From contig NZ_QVMV01000053.1 of assembly GCF_003417465.1 (NCBI RefSeq), forward strand, positions 1 to 55,566: 55,566 nt of DNA, read 5' to 3'. Shown here in pieces: positions 47,384 to 55,566 of this stretch; position 1 is the stretch's first letter; each line of letters begins with the position of its first letter. Position numbers and translations under genes: made by a program. This DNA is from Wenzhouxiangella sp. 15190. Its GTDB lineage: Bacteria > Pseudomonadota > Gammaproteobacteria > Xanthomonadales > Wenzhouxiangellaceae. The notes beneath the pieces were generated by a model. It made no database searches and was not told the DNA's origin. It saw only the letters and a list, made by a program, of their open reading frames with translations.

Positions 47384-47610
47384 AAAATTGTCGGCCCGGA
47401 AATCGCATCGCGATTATCCGGGGCCTCCCACCGTTCAGGGGGCAGTGAGTCTGGCGGTGCCGGAGCAAAAGTGCGAGGTCCCGGATCGGTGTCCGGGACG
47501 ACGCCTGGCGTCGGTTCGGGGCCGGGAGTGTGCCGGGAAACCCGCTAGGTCGCGATTTCCGGGAGACTGTGATAGGTTTTTGCGGGGTTGGTGGCAAGAA
47601 GAGACTTGGA

Positions 47611-48855
47611 ATGAAGGCAGTAGCGAGATTCGGGACGATCCTGGGCGCGGCGTTGATGGGGTCCATGTCTATTGCGGCAGTTGGCGAAGACGGTGAGCGC
47701 CAGGTGTTCGAGACTTCAAAGCCGGAATTGATTCCACAGCCCGACTGGGCACCCTATCTGCTTTCAGAAGAGCAGTATTCGGAATTTGCGCAGGCTGTGG
47801 GCGGCGCGGACGATACGGTGGCCGTCGACGAACTGCCGCAGACCGATGCCCCGTTGGTCGGCTACGGCATCAACTTCGTGTTCGGTGAGCTCAATCGCGG
47901 CTTTGCCGTGTTCGGCACGCCGCAGGCCGGCTATCGGCTCTATGCCGACGTGGACGGAGACGGCAGCCTCGCCGACGAGGAAGGATGGCGGCTCGAAGGG
48001 GCCGACGGTCGCTACTCGGTGGCTTTCGAAACCCAGGATACGGGGCAGGCGGACGGCAAGCCCGTCGAGTTTCCGGTCAAGTCCCGGTTCGTGATCTTTT
48101 CCGCGGCCGGCGAAGACGATGATCGACCGCGCGGGGTGTGGAATTCCAACACGGTTCGACGCGGCGAGATTCGCATTGACGGGCAGAAGGTGCCCTTCGA
48201 ACTGTATGGCCATTCCGGCCGATACGATTACCCCAACCGGACGATCTGGTTCGACCTCAATGCTGACGGGCGCGGCGGCGAGTCGCGCGAATCACCGGAG
48301 CGCTTCCGGGTGCTCGACGAGTACGTCAATATCGGGGAACACAGCTATGCCTTTCACGTCGATCCCTTCGGCCGCGACCTGACGCTGATTCGCGAGGACG
48401 AGGCGAAGGCCGAACGGCCGTCCCTGAGCGACGGCGCCCCGGCGCCGGCCTTCCAGGCGAGTGCGGTCGACGGCGATTCGGTCGATCTTGCCGACTACCG
48501 GGGCGATATCGTCCTGCTGAACTTCTGGGCGCAGTGGTGTGGTCCGTGCCGGCGCGAGGCACCCAGACTGGCCGATGTTCATCAGAGATGGGGTGAGCGT
48601 GGCCTCCAGCTGGTCGGAATCACGAACGACTCAGAAAGTGAAATCGATCAGTTCACCACCGAGTTCGATCATTCCTTCCCGCAGGTCGCCGAAGCCTTCG
48701 AGGGTCCGATGCATCGCGCCTACCGGGTTGCCGCCTATCCCACCAAGTACCTGATCGATCGCGACGGCGATCTCCTTTGCGGCGGTCCCGGAGCCTCATT
48801 CTGGGAGGACTGCTGGCCGCGGGCCCTGGAGAAACTGGAATCAGCGAGTGATTGA
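47611..48855 (+). CDS. Exported TlpA-like thioredoxin-fold protein with N-terminal extra domain
   Basis: The ATG at 47611 is chosen because the following residues form a signal peptide (RFGTILGAALMGSMSIAAVG); the frame is open from 47530. The product has 414 residues. About 240 residues form a beta-rich domain I cannot name. It contains calcium-loop-like D-V-D-G-D-G-S-L-A-D-E-E and D-L-N-A-D-G-R-G-G acidic turns. The C-terminal TlpA/ResA domain (about 268-414) has F-W-A-Q-W-C-G-P-C-R-R-E-A-P and V-A-A-Y-P-T-K-Y-L-I-D, with the cis-Pro. It is a periplasmic thiol-disulfide oxidoreductase, probably reducing or isomerising disulfides. Confidence 0.88.
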   Translation: MKAVARFGTILGAALMGSMSIAAVGEDGERQVFETSKPELIPQPDWAPYLLSEEQYSEFAQAVGGADDTVAVDELPQTDAPLVGYGINFVFGELNRGFAVFGTPQAGYRLYADVDGDGSLADEEGWRLEGADGRYSVAFETQDTGQADGKPVEFPVKSRFVIFSAAGEDDDRPRGVWNSNTVRRGEIRIDGQKVPFELYGHSGRYDYPNRTIWFDLNADGRGGESRESPERFRVLDEYVNIGEHSYAFHVDPFGRDLTLIREDEAKAERPSLSDGAPAPAFQASAVDGDSVDLADYRGDIVLLNFWAQWCGPCRREAPRLADVHQRWGERGLQLVGITNDSESEIDQFTTEFDHSFPQVAEAFEGPMHRAYRVAAYPTKYLIDRDGDLLCGGPGASFWEDCWPRALEKLESASD

Positions 48856-48927
48856 ATTGAGCTGACAACTGACTAGAAGCAACCCGCGGCTCAATCTCCC
48901 GGCATTCATCTGCGATAATCTCCGACC

Positions 48928-49782
48928 ATGAATCAGTCGGAGTTCTACTTCCACAGCATCGATCCGGTGGCCTTCGAGATCGGCGGTTTCGCGATCTACT
49001 GGTACAGCCTGATGTACCTGGTGGCCTTCGGGGCGTTCTGGCTGCTCGGCCGTGTCCGGGCCCGGCGCGAGGATGCGCCGATGGAGCCGCACCAGGTCGG
49101 GGACTTCCTGTTCTGGGGCGTGATCGGCGTGATCGTCGGCGGCCGGCTCGGCTACGTGCTCTTCTACGGTTTCGACCAGCTCATGGCCGATCCGCTGTTC
49201 CTGTTCATGATCCGCGACGGCGGCATGAGTTTTCACGGCGGGCTGGTCGGCGTGTTGGTGGTGCTCTGGGCCTACGGCCGCCACCTGGGCTGCGGATTCA
49301 TCCGCCTGGGCGACTTCACCGCGCCGCTCGTGCCCATCGGCCTGGCCGCCGGCCGGATCGGCAATTTCATCGGCGGTGAATTGTGGGGGCGGACTTCGGA
49401 CGTGCCCTGGGCAATGATTTTTCCACAGTCCATCCGGAGCGCGGGGCAGACTTCCCAGACGCTCTACGAGCAGTACCTGACCGGCGCGCTGGACGAATTC
49501 GCGCGCCATCCCTCCCAGCTCTACCAGGCCGCGCTCGAGGGGCTGGCGTTGTTCGTGGTCCTGTGGCTGTATTCGGCACGGCCGCGGCCGACCGGGGCGG
49601 TGGGCGGCGCTTTTCTCGCCGGCTATGGCGTTTTCCGCTTCATCGCCGAGTTCTTCCGCGAGCCTGATGCGCATATCGGCTTCGTCGCGCTGGACTGGAT
49701 GACCATGGGACAGATTCTCTCCCTGCCGATGTTTCTCGCCGGCGTGGTGCTGATGGTCTGGGCCTACAGGAGCCGTACATGA
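48928..49782 (+). CDS. lgt: Prolipoprotein diacylglyceryl transferase
   Basis: The product has 284 residues with seven expected membrane helices. Family signatures are visible: [28 protein letters not shown] and the Lgt signature [14 protein letters not shown]. The enzyme moves diacylglycerol from phosphatidylglycerol to the lipobox cysteine of prolipoproteins in the inner membrane. It would act on the several lipoproteins encoded nearby. Its stop overlaps the thyA start by 4 bases (ATGA), the common lgt-thyA arrangement of gammaproteobacteria. Confidence 0.97.
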   Translation: MNQSEFYFHSIDPVAFEIGGFAIYWYSLMYLVAFGAFWLLGRVRARREDAPMEPHQVGDFLFWGVIGVIVGGRLGYVLFYGFDQLMADPLFLFMIRDGGMSFHGGLVGVLVVLWAYGRHLGCGFIRLGDFTAPLVPIGLAAGRIGNFIGGELWGRTSDVPWAMIFPQSIRSAGQTSQTLYEQYLTGALDEFARHPSQLYQAALEGLALFVVLWLYSARPRPTGAVGGAFLAGYGVFRFIAEFFREPDAHIGFVALDWMTMGQILSLPMFLAGVVLMVWAYRSRT

Positions 49783-50612
49783 ACAATTACCTCGATTTGC
49801 TGCGCCACGTTCGAGAGAACGGTATGCGCAAGGCCGATCGCACCGGTACCGGCACGCTGAGCGTGTTCGGGCACCAACTGCGTTTCGACCTGTCGGATTC
49901 CTTTCCGCTGGTCACCACCAAGAAACTGCACCTGAAGTCGATCATCCACGAACTGCTGTGGTTTCTGCGCGGCGAGACCAACATCGCCTATCTCACCGAA
50001 CACGGGGTGAAAATCTGGGACCAGTGGGTCGACGAGAGCGGCAGCCTGGGCCCGATCTACGGGGCGCAGTGGCGCGCCTGGCCCACGCCGGACGGCCGGC
50101 ATATCGACCAGCTCGAACAGGTTATCGAACAGATTCGCCAGCGGCCCGACTCGCGCCGGCACGTCGTGTCGGCCTGGAATCCCGCCGATCTGCCCGACGA
50201 GTCCCTGTCGCCGCAGGACAACGTTCACGCCGGTCGGATGGCGCTGGCGCCCTGCCACTGCCTGTTCCAGTTCCACGTCGCCGACGGGCGCTTGAGCTGC
50301 CAGCTCTACCAGCGCTCGGCCGACTGCTTCCTGGGCGTGCCGTTCAATATCGCCAGTTATGCGCTGCTGACACTGATGGTCGCGCAAGTCACGGATCTGG
50401 AGCCCGGCGAGTTCATTCACACCTTCGGCGATGCCCACATCTACCTCAATCACCTCGAGCAGGTCGATGAGCAACTCTCGCGCGAACCCTATCCGGCCCC
50501 GCGCATGCACCTGGTCAACCGTAGAGCGCGGCTGCGGGACTTCGTCTACGAGGATTTCCGGCTCGAGGGCTATCAGTGTCACCCGGCCATCCGGGCGCCG
50601 ATCGCCGTATGA
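49779..50612 (+). CDS. thyA: Thymidylate synthase
   Basis: The product has 277 residues, slightly longer than the 264 of E. coli. The catalytic cysteine lies in [20 protein letters not shown] near the N-terminus and [21 protein letters not shown] are the dUMP and folate sites. The conserved I-W-D-Q-W and D-A-H-I-Y-L-N-H are also seen. It converts dUMP to dTMP with methylene-tetrahydrofolate, giving dihydrofolate that the next gene product reduces. The gene is coupled to lgt by overlap, and folA begins 28 bases later. Confidence 0.98.
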   Translation: MNNYLDLLRHVRENGMRKADRTGTGTLSVFGHQLRFDLSDSFPLVTTKKLHLKSIIHELLWFLRGETNIAYLTEHGVKIWDQWVDESGSLGPIYGAQWRAWPTPDGRHIDQLEQVIEQIRQRPDSRRHVVSAWNPADLPDESLSPQDNVHAGRMALAPCHCLFQFHVADGRLSCQLYQRSADCFLGVPFNIASYALLTLMVAQVTDLEPGEFIHTFGDAHIYLNHLEQVDEQLSREPYPAPRMHLVNRRARLRDFVYEDFRLEGYQCHPAIRAPIAV

Positions 50613-50640
50613 CGACGAACGACTTACGGAGGCGCAGGCC

Positions 50641-51138
50641 TTGACGGAAGTGGTCCTGGTCGCCGCGATGGCGAGAAACCGCGTGATCGGCCAGGAAGGC
50701 GGTATGCCCTGGCATCTGCCGGCCGATCTCAAGCACTTCAAGGCGGTCACGATGGGCTGCCCGATCATCATGGGGCGCAAGACCTTCGAGTCGATCGGTC
50801 GGCCGCTGCCCGGCCGCACCAACGTCGTGATCAGCCGATCTCGGCCCGAGCTGCCCGACGGTGTCGAACTGGTCGGCAGTCTCGATGAAGCCGTTGAAGC
50901 TGCCGGTGCCGAGCGGGTGATGGTCATCGGCGGGGGGCAGGTTTACCGCCAGGCACTTGATCGCGCCGACCGCCTCGAACTGACCTTGATCGATGCGGTA
51001 GTGAGCGGCGACACCGTGTTCCCGGAATGGTCGGCGAGCGATTGGCGCTTGACGAAGATGGCTTCGCGCCCCGCTGACGACGCCAATCCCTACAATCTCG
51101 TGTTCGCCACTTTCGAGCGGGGCCCTTCGCGCGCCTGA
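50641..51138 (+). CDS. folA: Dihydrofolate reductase
   Basis: The TTG at 50641 is the start, because GGAGG at 50628-50632 sits 8 bases upstream and the sequence matches DHFR from L-T-E-V-V-L-V-A-A-M. The product has 165 residues. Signatures are R-N-R-V-I-G-Q-E-G-G-M-P-W-H-L-P-A-D-L-K-H-F-K, G-R-K-T-F-E-S-I-G-R-P-L-P-G-R and M-V-I-G-G-G-Q-V-Y. It reduces dihydrofolate made by ThyA, closing the cycle within the same operon. The longer open frame into thyA is an artefact. Confidence 0.97.
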   Translation: MTEVVLVAAMARNRVIGQEGGMPWHLPADLKHFKAVTMGCPIIMGRKTFESIGRPLPGRTNVVISRSRPELPDGVELVGSLDEAVEAAGAERVMVIGGGQVYRQALDRADRLELTLIDAVVSGDTVFPEWSASDWRLTKMASRPADDANPYNLVFATFERGPSRA

Positions 51139-51192
51139 TGCCTTCGGCAGTTACAATAGCTGCCCCGCGAAGGCATTAGTACCTTATCCCCC

Positions 51193-52116
51193 ATGGCTGC
51201 CGCTTTTCGCACCAACGCCAACCTGGACCAGTACTGGCCGGACAAGCGCCGCGTCACGATCGTCGGCGCCGTCTGGAACCTCTTTCTGGCCATCGGCAAG
51301 ATCGCCGCCGGCATCGTCGGTCATTCGCAGGCGCTGATCGTCGACGGCATCCATTCGCTGTCGGACATGGTCAGCGACGCGGTCGTGCTGGTGGCCGCCC
51401 GCTGGAGCGCCATCGAGGCCGATCACAACCATCCCTACGGCCACGGCCGCATCGAGACCGTCGCCACGGCGATCGTCGGCGTGCTGCTGCTGGCCGTGGC
51501 CATCGGGTTCATCGTCGACGCCGTACTCCGTCTGCTCGAGCCCGAACGGCTGATGCAGCCGGGGTGGCTGGCACTTTGGGCGGCCGCGATCTCGGTCGGC
51601 ATCAAGGAAATCCTGTTCTGGTACACGCGCCGCGTGGCCCTGCAGTCGCGTTCGAACCTGATCATGGCCAACGCCTGGCACCATCGCTCGGATGCGCTGT
51701 CGTCGATCGTGGTCATCGCCGGTGTGGTCGGTGCCATGGGCGGATTGCTCTGGCTCGATGCCGTGGCCGCCATTCTGGTTGCCGGTACCGTTGCCGTCAT
51801 GGGCGGGCGCTTCGCCTTCGATTCCCTGGTCGAACTGGTCGACACGGGGGTGCCGCCGCGCGAACAGGATCAGCTGGGCAAGATCATTCTTTCGGTTGAC
51901 GGCGTTCACGATTTCCGCGACCTGAGAACGCGGCTGATGGGCGGACAGATCGTCATGGACGTATGCATCCTGCTCGATCCGCAACTGACCCTCGATGAAG
52001 CCAATCGCGTTGCCGCCATGGTCCGCACCCGACTGCTGAGCGAATCGACCGAAGTCTTCGATGCGGTCGTCAGTGTTGCGCCGCTACGCGCCCCGCGGAT
52101 GCGCCGCCCGGCCTGA
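51193..52116 (+). CDS. Cation diffusion facilitator transporter
   Basis: The product has 307 residues with six predicted helices and a C-terminal cytosolic domain. The metal-binding motifs are D-G-I-H-S-L-S-D-M-V-S-D in helix 2 and H-H-R-S-D-A-L-S-S in helix 5, giving the HxxxD/DxxxD-like tetrahedral site of zinc/iron/manganese CDF proteins. H-N-H-P-Y-G-H-G-R-I-E-T follows helix 2. It exports divalent metal against protons. Its stop overlaps the apaH start (TGATG). Confidence 0.95.
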   Translation: MAAAFRTNANLDQYWPDKRRVTIVGAVWNLFLAIGKIAAGIVGHSQALIVDGIHSLSDMVSDAVVLVAARWSAIEADHNHPYGHGRIETVATAIVGVLLLAVAIGFIVDAVLRLLEPERLMQPGWLALWAAAISVGIKEILFWYTRRVALQSRSNLIMANAWHHRSDALSSIVVIAGVVGAMGGLLWLDAVAAILVAGTVAVMGGRFAFDSLVELVDTGVPPREQDQLGKIILSVDGVHDFRDLRTRLMGGQIVMDVCILLDPQLTLDEANRVAAMVRTRLLSESTEVFDAVVSVAPLRAPRMRRPA

Positions 52117-52931
52117 TGGAGCGCAGGATCTTCATCGGCGACCTCCAGGGTTGCTGTACGCCGCTGGAGCGGCTTCTGGAGAGACTGCGCTTCGATCCGG
52201 CTTGCGACCGGCTCTTGCTGGCCGGCGACCTGGTCAATCGCGGCGGTGAGTCGTTGGCCGCCTTGCGGTTGGTGCACTCCCTGCGCGAGGTCACGACGAC
52301 CGTGCTCGGCAATCACGACCTGCACCTGCTGGCCTATGCACGCGGGTTGCTCGGAAAACCCAACGCTGAATTCGATGAAATCCTGGCCGATGACCGCGCC
52401 GGGGAATTGCTGAACTGGTTACAGCACCGACCGCTGATGTGGTTCGACGAGTCGGCCGGCCTGGCGATGGTGCACGCCGGTGTCGATCCGCGCTGGGGGC
52501 CAGTGCAGGCGCGGGAATGCGCCGCGGAGGTCGAGCGGGCACTGGCCGAGTCGCCGGACGAATTCTTCGCCAACATGTACGGCGACGAGCCCGATCGCTG
52601 GGAACCCGACCTGCCGGAAGCCGAGCGCCTGCGCACCATCACCAATGTGATGACCCGTATGCGTTTCTGCAGTGTCGATGGCCGCCTGGACTTCGCCGCC
52701 AAGGGTGGACTCGAGAGCGCGCCGCCGGGCTTTGCGCCCTGGTTTCATCACCTGCACGAGGATTGGCGCGCATGGACGCTGGTCTTCGGTCACTGGTCGC
52801 AGCTGGGGCTCTACGAGGGCAGCCATGCCATCTGCCTCGACAGCGGCTGCGTCTGGGGCGGTTTGCTGACGGCCCTTGTGATCGAGGGCGAAGAGCGGTA
52901 TATCGAAACCGTCGACTGCGGTAGGCGCTGA
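52116..52931 (+). CDS. apaH: Symmetrical bis(5'-nucleosyl)-tetraphosphatase
   Basis: The product has 271 residues, near the 280 of E. coli. The calcineurin-like metallophosphatase motifs are I-G-D-L-Q-G-C (GD.xG), L-A-G-D-L-V-N-R-G (GDxxxRG) and L-G-N-H-D (GNHD), with late F-G-H-W and L-D-S-G-C-V-W-G-G. ApaH splits Ap4A into two ADP and can remove Np4 caps from RNA. It is coupled to the CDF gene by a one-base overlap and is convergent with aroE (14-base gap). Confidence 0.97.
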   Translation: MERRIFIGDLQGCCTPLERLLERLRFDPACDRLLLAGDLVNRGGESLAALRLVHSLREVTTTVLGNHDLHLLAYARGLLGKPNAEFDEILADDRAGELLNWLQHRPLMWFDESAGLAMVHAGVDPRWGPVQARECAAEVERALAESPDEFFANMYGDEPDRWEPDLPEAERLRTITNVMTRMRFCSVDGRLDFAAKGGLESAPPGFAPWFHHLHEDWRAWTLVFGHWSQLGLYEGSHAICLDSGCVWGGLLTALVIEGEERYIETVDCGRR

Positions 52932-52945
52932 ATAGAACCTGCGGT

Positions 52946-53767
52946 TTAGTCCCTGGACAGGGCCGCAAGGGTAGGGGCGATATCTGGGCGCTTCCCCGTC
53001 CAGATATTGAAAGCCAGCGCGGCCTGTCCGACCAGCATGCCCAGTCCGTCGTGCGTCATCATCCCGTGTTGTCTGCACCATTCGGCAAATGGCGCGTGGG
53101 CCGTGCCGTAATTGAGGTCGTAGCCGCTCGCATCGTCGGTCAGGCAGGCGCGCTCGATCGGCACGGCTTTGCCCTCGTGGCCGGCGCTGGTGGACTGGAT
53201 CAATAAATCGTGGGGCGATCCTTCTGAAGCAGAATCGATTTCGCCACCGCGGATATCGCCCAGGTGAGCGAACTTGTCGGCCAGGCGCTCGGCGCGTTCG
53301 GCGGTGCGATTGACCACGGTCACGCAGGCCGGTTGACGATCGAGGAGCGGTCCGAGAATGCCGGCGACCGCCCCCCCGGCCCCGACGATCAGGATGCGGC
53401 GTCCCGCCGGATCGATGCCCAGGCGATCGAGATCCAGCAGCAGCCCGGCGCCATCGGTGTTGTAGCCGTGCCAGCCGTCGTCTTCCAGGTGAAGCGTGTT
53501 GACGGCATGCGCCTGCCGGGCTGGCCGGTCGACGCGCGTACACAGTCTCAGACCGGCTTGCTTGAGCGGAACGGTCAGGTTGGCGCCGGTCCCGCCGTCG
53601 GCGCGAAATGCCGCAAGCTTTTCGGCCAGCTCGTCAATGTCGGCCTCGATGGCGCTGTAATCGACGTCGATGCCCAACTGCTCGCCGAACAGGCGATGAA
53701 TCCGCGGCGACAGACTGTGCGCCACCGGTTGCCCGAATACAGCAAGCTTGTAACTCTGCGCGTTCAC
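52946..53767 (-). CDS. aroE: Shikimate dehydrogenase
   Basis: I prefer the GTG at 53767, which begins N-A-Q-S-Y-K-L-A-V-F-G and gives 273 residues. The longer start at 53806 reads into an AT-rich repeat and adds about 13 unlikely residues. The shikimate site shows H-S-L-S-P and N-L-T-V-P-L-K with the catalytic Lys, plus N-T-D-G. The NADP fold starts V-G-A-G-G-A and is followed by V-N-R-T. The enzyme reduces 3-dehydroshikimate in aromatic amino acid synthesis. It is divided from hemB by a large inverted repeat. Confidence 0.96.
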   Translation of the reverse strand: MNAQSYKLAVFGQPVAHSLSPRIHRLFGEQLGIDVDYSAIEADIDELAEKLAAFRADGGTGANLTVPLKQAGLRLCTRVDRPARQAHAVNTLHLEDDGWHGYNTDGAGLLLDLDRLGIDPAGRRILIVGAGGAVAGILGPLLDRQPACVTVVNRTAERAERLADKFAHLGDIRGGEIDSASEGSPHDLLIQSTSAGHEGKAVPIERACLTDDASGYDLNYGTAHAPFAEWCRQHGMMTHDGLGMLVGQAALAFNIWTGKRPDIAPTLAALSRD

Positions 53768-53790
53768 CGGGACTGGGAAAAAAGAAATAT

Positions 53791-53932
53791 GTCCACAGAT
53801 GAACACAGATGAACACGGATAAAAGAAATAAAAACGAGAAGAGCCTGCTCAACTCCTTGTGCGAGTGCCTTTATCTCGACTGCAAAAGTTCTTGTTTTCA
53901 AAATCTGTGTTTATCTGTGTTCATCTGTGGAC
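53791..53932. repeat. Near-perfect 30-bp inverted repeat between aroE and hemB
   Basis: GTCCACAGATGAACACAGAT and following bases at 53791-53820 match the reverse complement of 53901-53932 almost perfectly (about two or three mismatches in 30). The 80-base middle is AT-rich. Each arm is itself built from the repeated word ACAGATGAAC. The element could form a long cruciform or RNA hairpin between two minus-strand genes. Confidence 0.9.
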
Positions 53933-53954
53933 AATTATTCTTTATCTTTTCTTT

Positions 53955-54971
<1,017 letters not shown>

Positions 54972-54973
54972 TC

Positions 54974-54979
54974 ATTATA
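54974..54979 (-). promoter_or_regulatory. Candidate -10 box for hemB
   Basis: The minus strand reads a perfect TATAAT here, ending 29 bases before the hemB ATG at 54944. No good -35 sequence is found 16-18 bases upstream. The match alone is modest evidence. Confidence 0.35.
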
Positions 54980-55089
54980 AGACGCTGGCGTCGGTGCTAC
55001 CCACTTGAAGGTTTGGTGGCAACAGACGCGGTGCGATCCTCGACAAGTCAAAGGCGGTTTCGCCCGGCTTGCTTCGCAAGCTCTTTCGG

Positions 55090-55555
55090 CGAGCTACTTT
55101 TTTCTCGCGCGAAAAAAGTAGCCAAAAGCGCGCTGAAAAGATTGCGGATACGCCGCAGGACCAAGCTGGTGTGCGGGCTTCAGTATTTTGCCCCCGTCTT
55201 CGCTCTAGCTCCGTCTAGACACAGGGCGTCCTCAGCGTCGCTGGGGCGTAATCTGCATTCTGACGGCCCGACCTCGATCACCCCGGCTTCAGCCACGCCA
55301 TTGCAGATCGCTTCAGGTGAATGAGTTCTGGATCGAGATTCGTGGCAGGGCCTTCGAACGCTCGTCCTCAAAGTCGAGACGCTGGGTGCGGGCCTGTCCA
55401 AACGGACGTCGAAAGCCCGCCTGCGTCTCAGAGATTTCAAACGAAGCCCGAGTCAAAATACTGAAGCCACTCCGTGGCGGGATGGCCGCCAGGTCAGTCG
55501 CCTTCTTTTAAGCGCGCTTTTGGTGACTTTTCTCGCGCGAGAGAAAAGTTACCCG
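55090..55555. repeat. Non-coding inverted-repeat element at the right end
   Basis: The ends form an inverted pair: 55117-55140 matches the reverse complement of 55504-55527 at about 21 of 24 positions. Each arm also holds its own hairpin, with stems 55094-55103/55112-55121 and 55527-55534/55541-55548 around CGCGCG-type loops. Inside, GCTTCAGTATTTTG near 55176 recurs inverted (CAAAATACTGAAGC) near 55456. The enclosed open frames are Arg/Ser-rich with no protein features. It looks like a dispersed intergenic element with strong secondary structure. It may continue past the window edge. Confidence 0.7.
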
Positions 55556-55566
55556 CCATCAGCCTG

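Noticed and set aside
45900-47696. 598-residue plus-strand ORF across the DUF255 gene
   Set aside because: Antisense shadow; it also reads through a repeat and into the TlpA-like gene in another frame.
55180-55440. 86-residue minus-strand ORF in the right-end element
   Set aside because: No ribosome binding site, Arg/Ser-rich, and contained in an inverted-repeat element; likely a spurious frame of a dispersed repeat.

Overview
The window is GC-rich chromosomal DNA with very high coding density. Its housekeeping genes are typical of a free-living gammaproteobacterium: AceE of the homodimeric type, an AceF with a single lipoyl domain, an Lpd that carries its own lipoyl domain, the lgt-thyA-folA order, apaH, and a HemB without zinc cysteines. 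The acidic linkers and several TTG/GTG starts behind good Shine-Dalgarno sites would fit a marine or salt-adapted member of the Xanthomonadales/Chromatiales side. That taxonomic guess is inference. I saw no rRNA, tRNA, CRISPR array, integrase or transposase.

Layout. 1-4.8 kb: two paralogous secreted proteins built from prealbumin-like repeats and ending in an IPTL-CTERM-like tail. The first is cut by the window edge; the second carries an ice-binding (DUF3494) domain. Between them are a SYLF lipoprotein, a tiny lmo0937-type membrane protein and an orphan ORF. 4.9-7.2 kb: a secreted HExxH metallopeptidase and two tandem Crp/Fnr paralogs. 7.5-11.8 kb: an RND efflux adaptor and pump. 12.0-16.5 kb: an ATP-grasp ligase, an undescribed papain-like cysteine hydrolase and an HDAC-family amidohydrolase. 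16.7-22.1 kb: a TraB/GumN protein with a membrane partner, a cytochrome c, a P1/DmpA peptidase and an M19 dipeptidase. 22.3-29.0 kb: pyruvate dehydrogenase aceE-aceF-lpd with a retropepsin-like protease gene between aceF and lpd. 29.1-31.9 kb: an OmpA-family protein and an Nramp-like transporter lacking the canonical metal-site motifs.

32.0-41.7 kb is a five-gene envelope module: VolA-like lipase lipoprotein, DUF1302 outer-membrane protein, DUF1329 lipoprotein with a long Glu/Ala coiled coil, YCF48-like periplasmic protein and an RND/MMPL pump. It looks like a lipid or ester processing and transport system. 41.7-45.2 kb: a PP-loop DUF71 protein convergent with btuF and an SLC13/RCK transporter, fitting B12 salvage. 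45.3-48.9 kb: a DUF255 thioredoxin-domain protein and a TlpA-like protein. 48.9-55 kb: lgt-thyA-folA, a CDF transporter with apaH, then aroE and hemB on the minus strand. The right end is a non-coding inverted-repeat element.

Two things stand out. One is the three-enzyme cassette at 12-16.5 kb, whose middle protein shows a papain-type Gln-Cys-His-Asn signature but no family I can name. The other is a set of AT-rich, word-like imperfect inverted repeats in intergenic gaps, related copies of which are read through in frame inside the linkers of AceF and Lpd.
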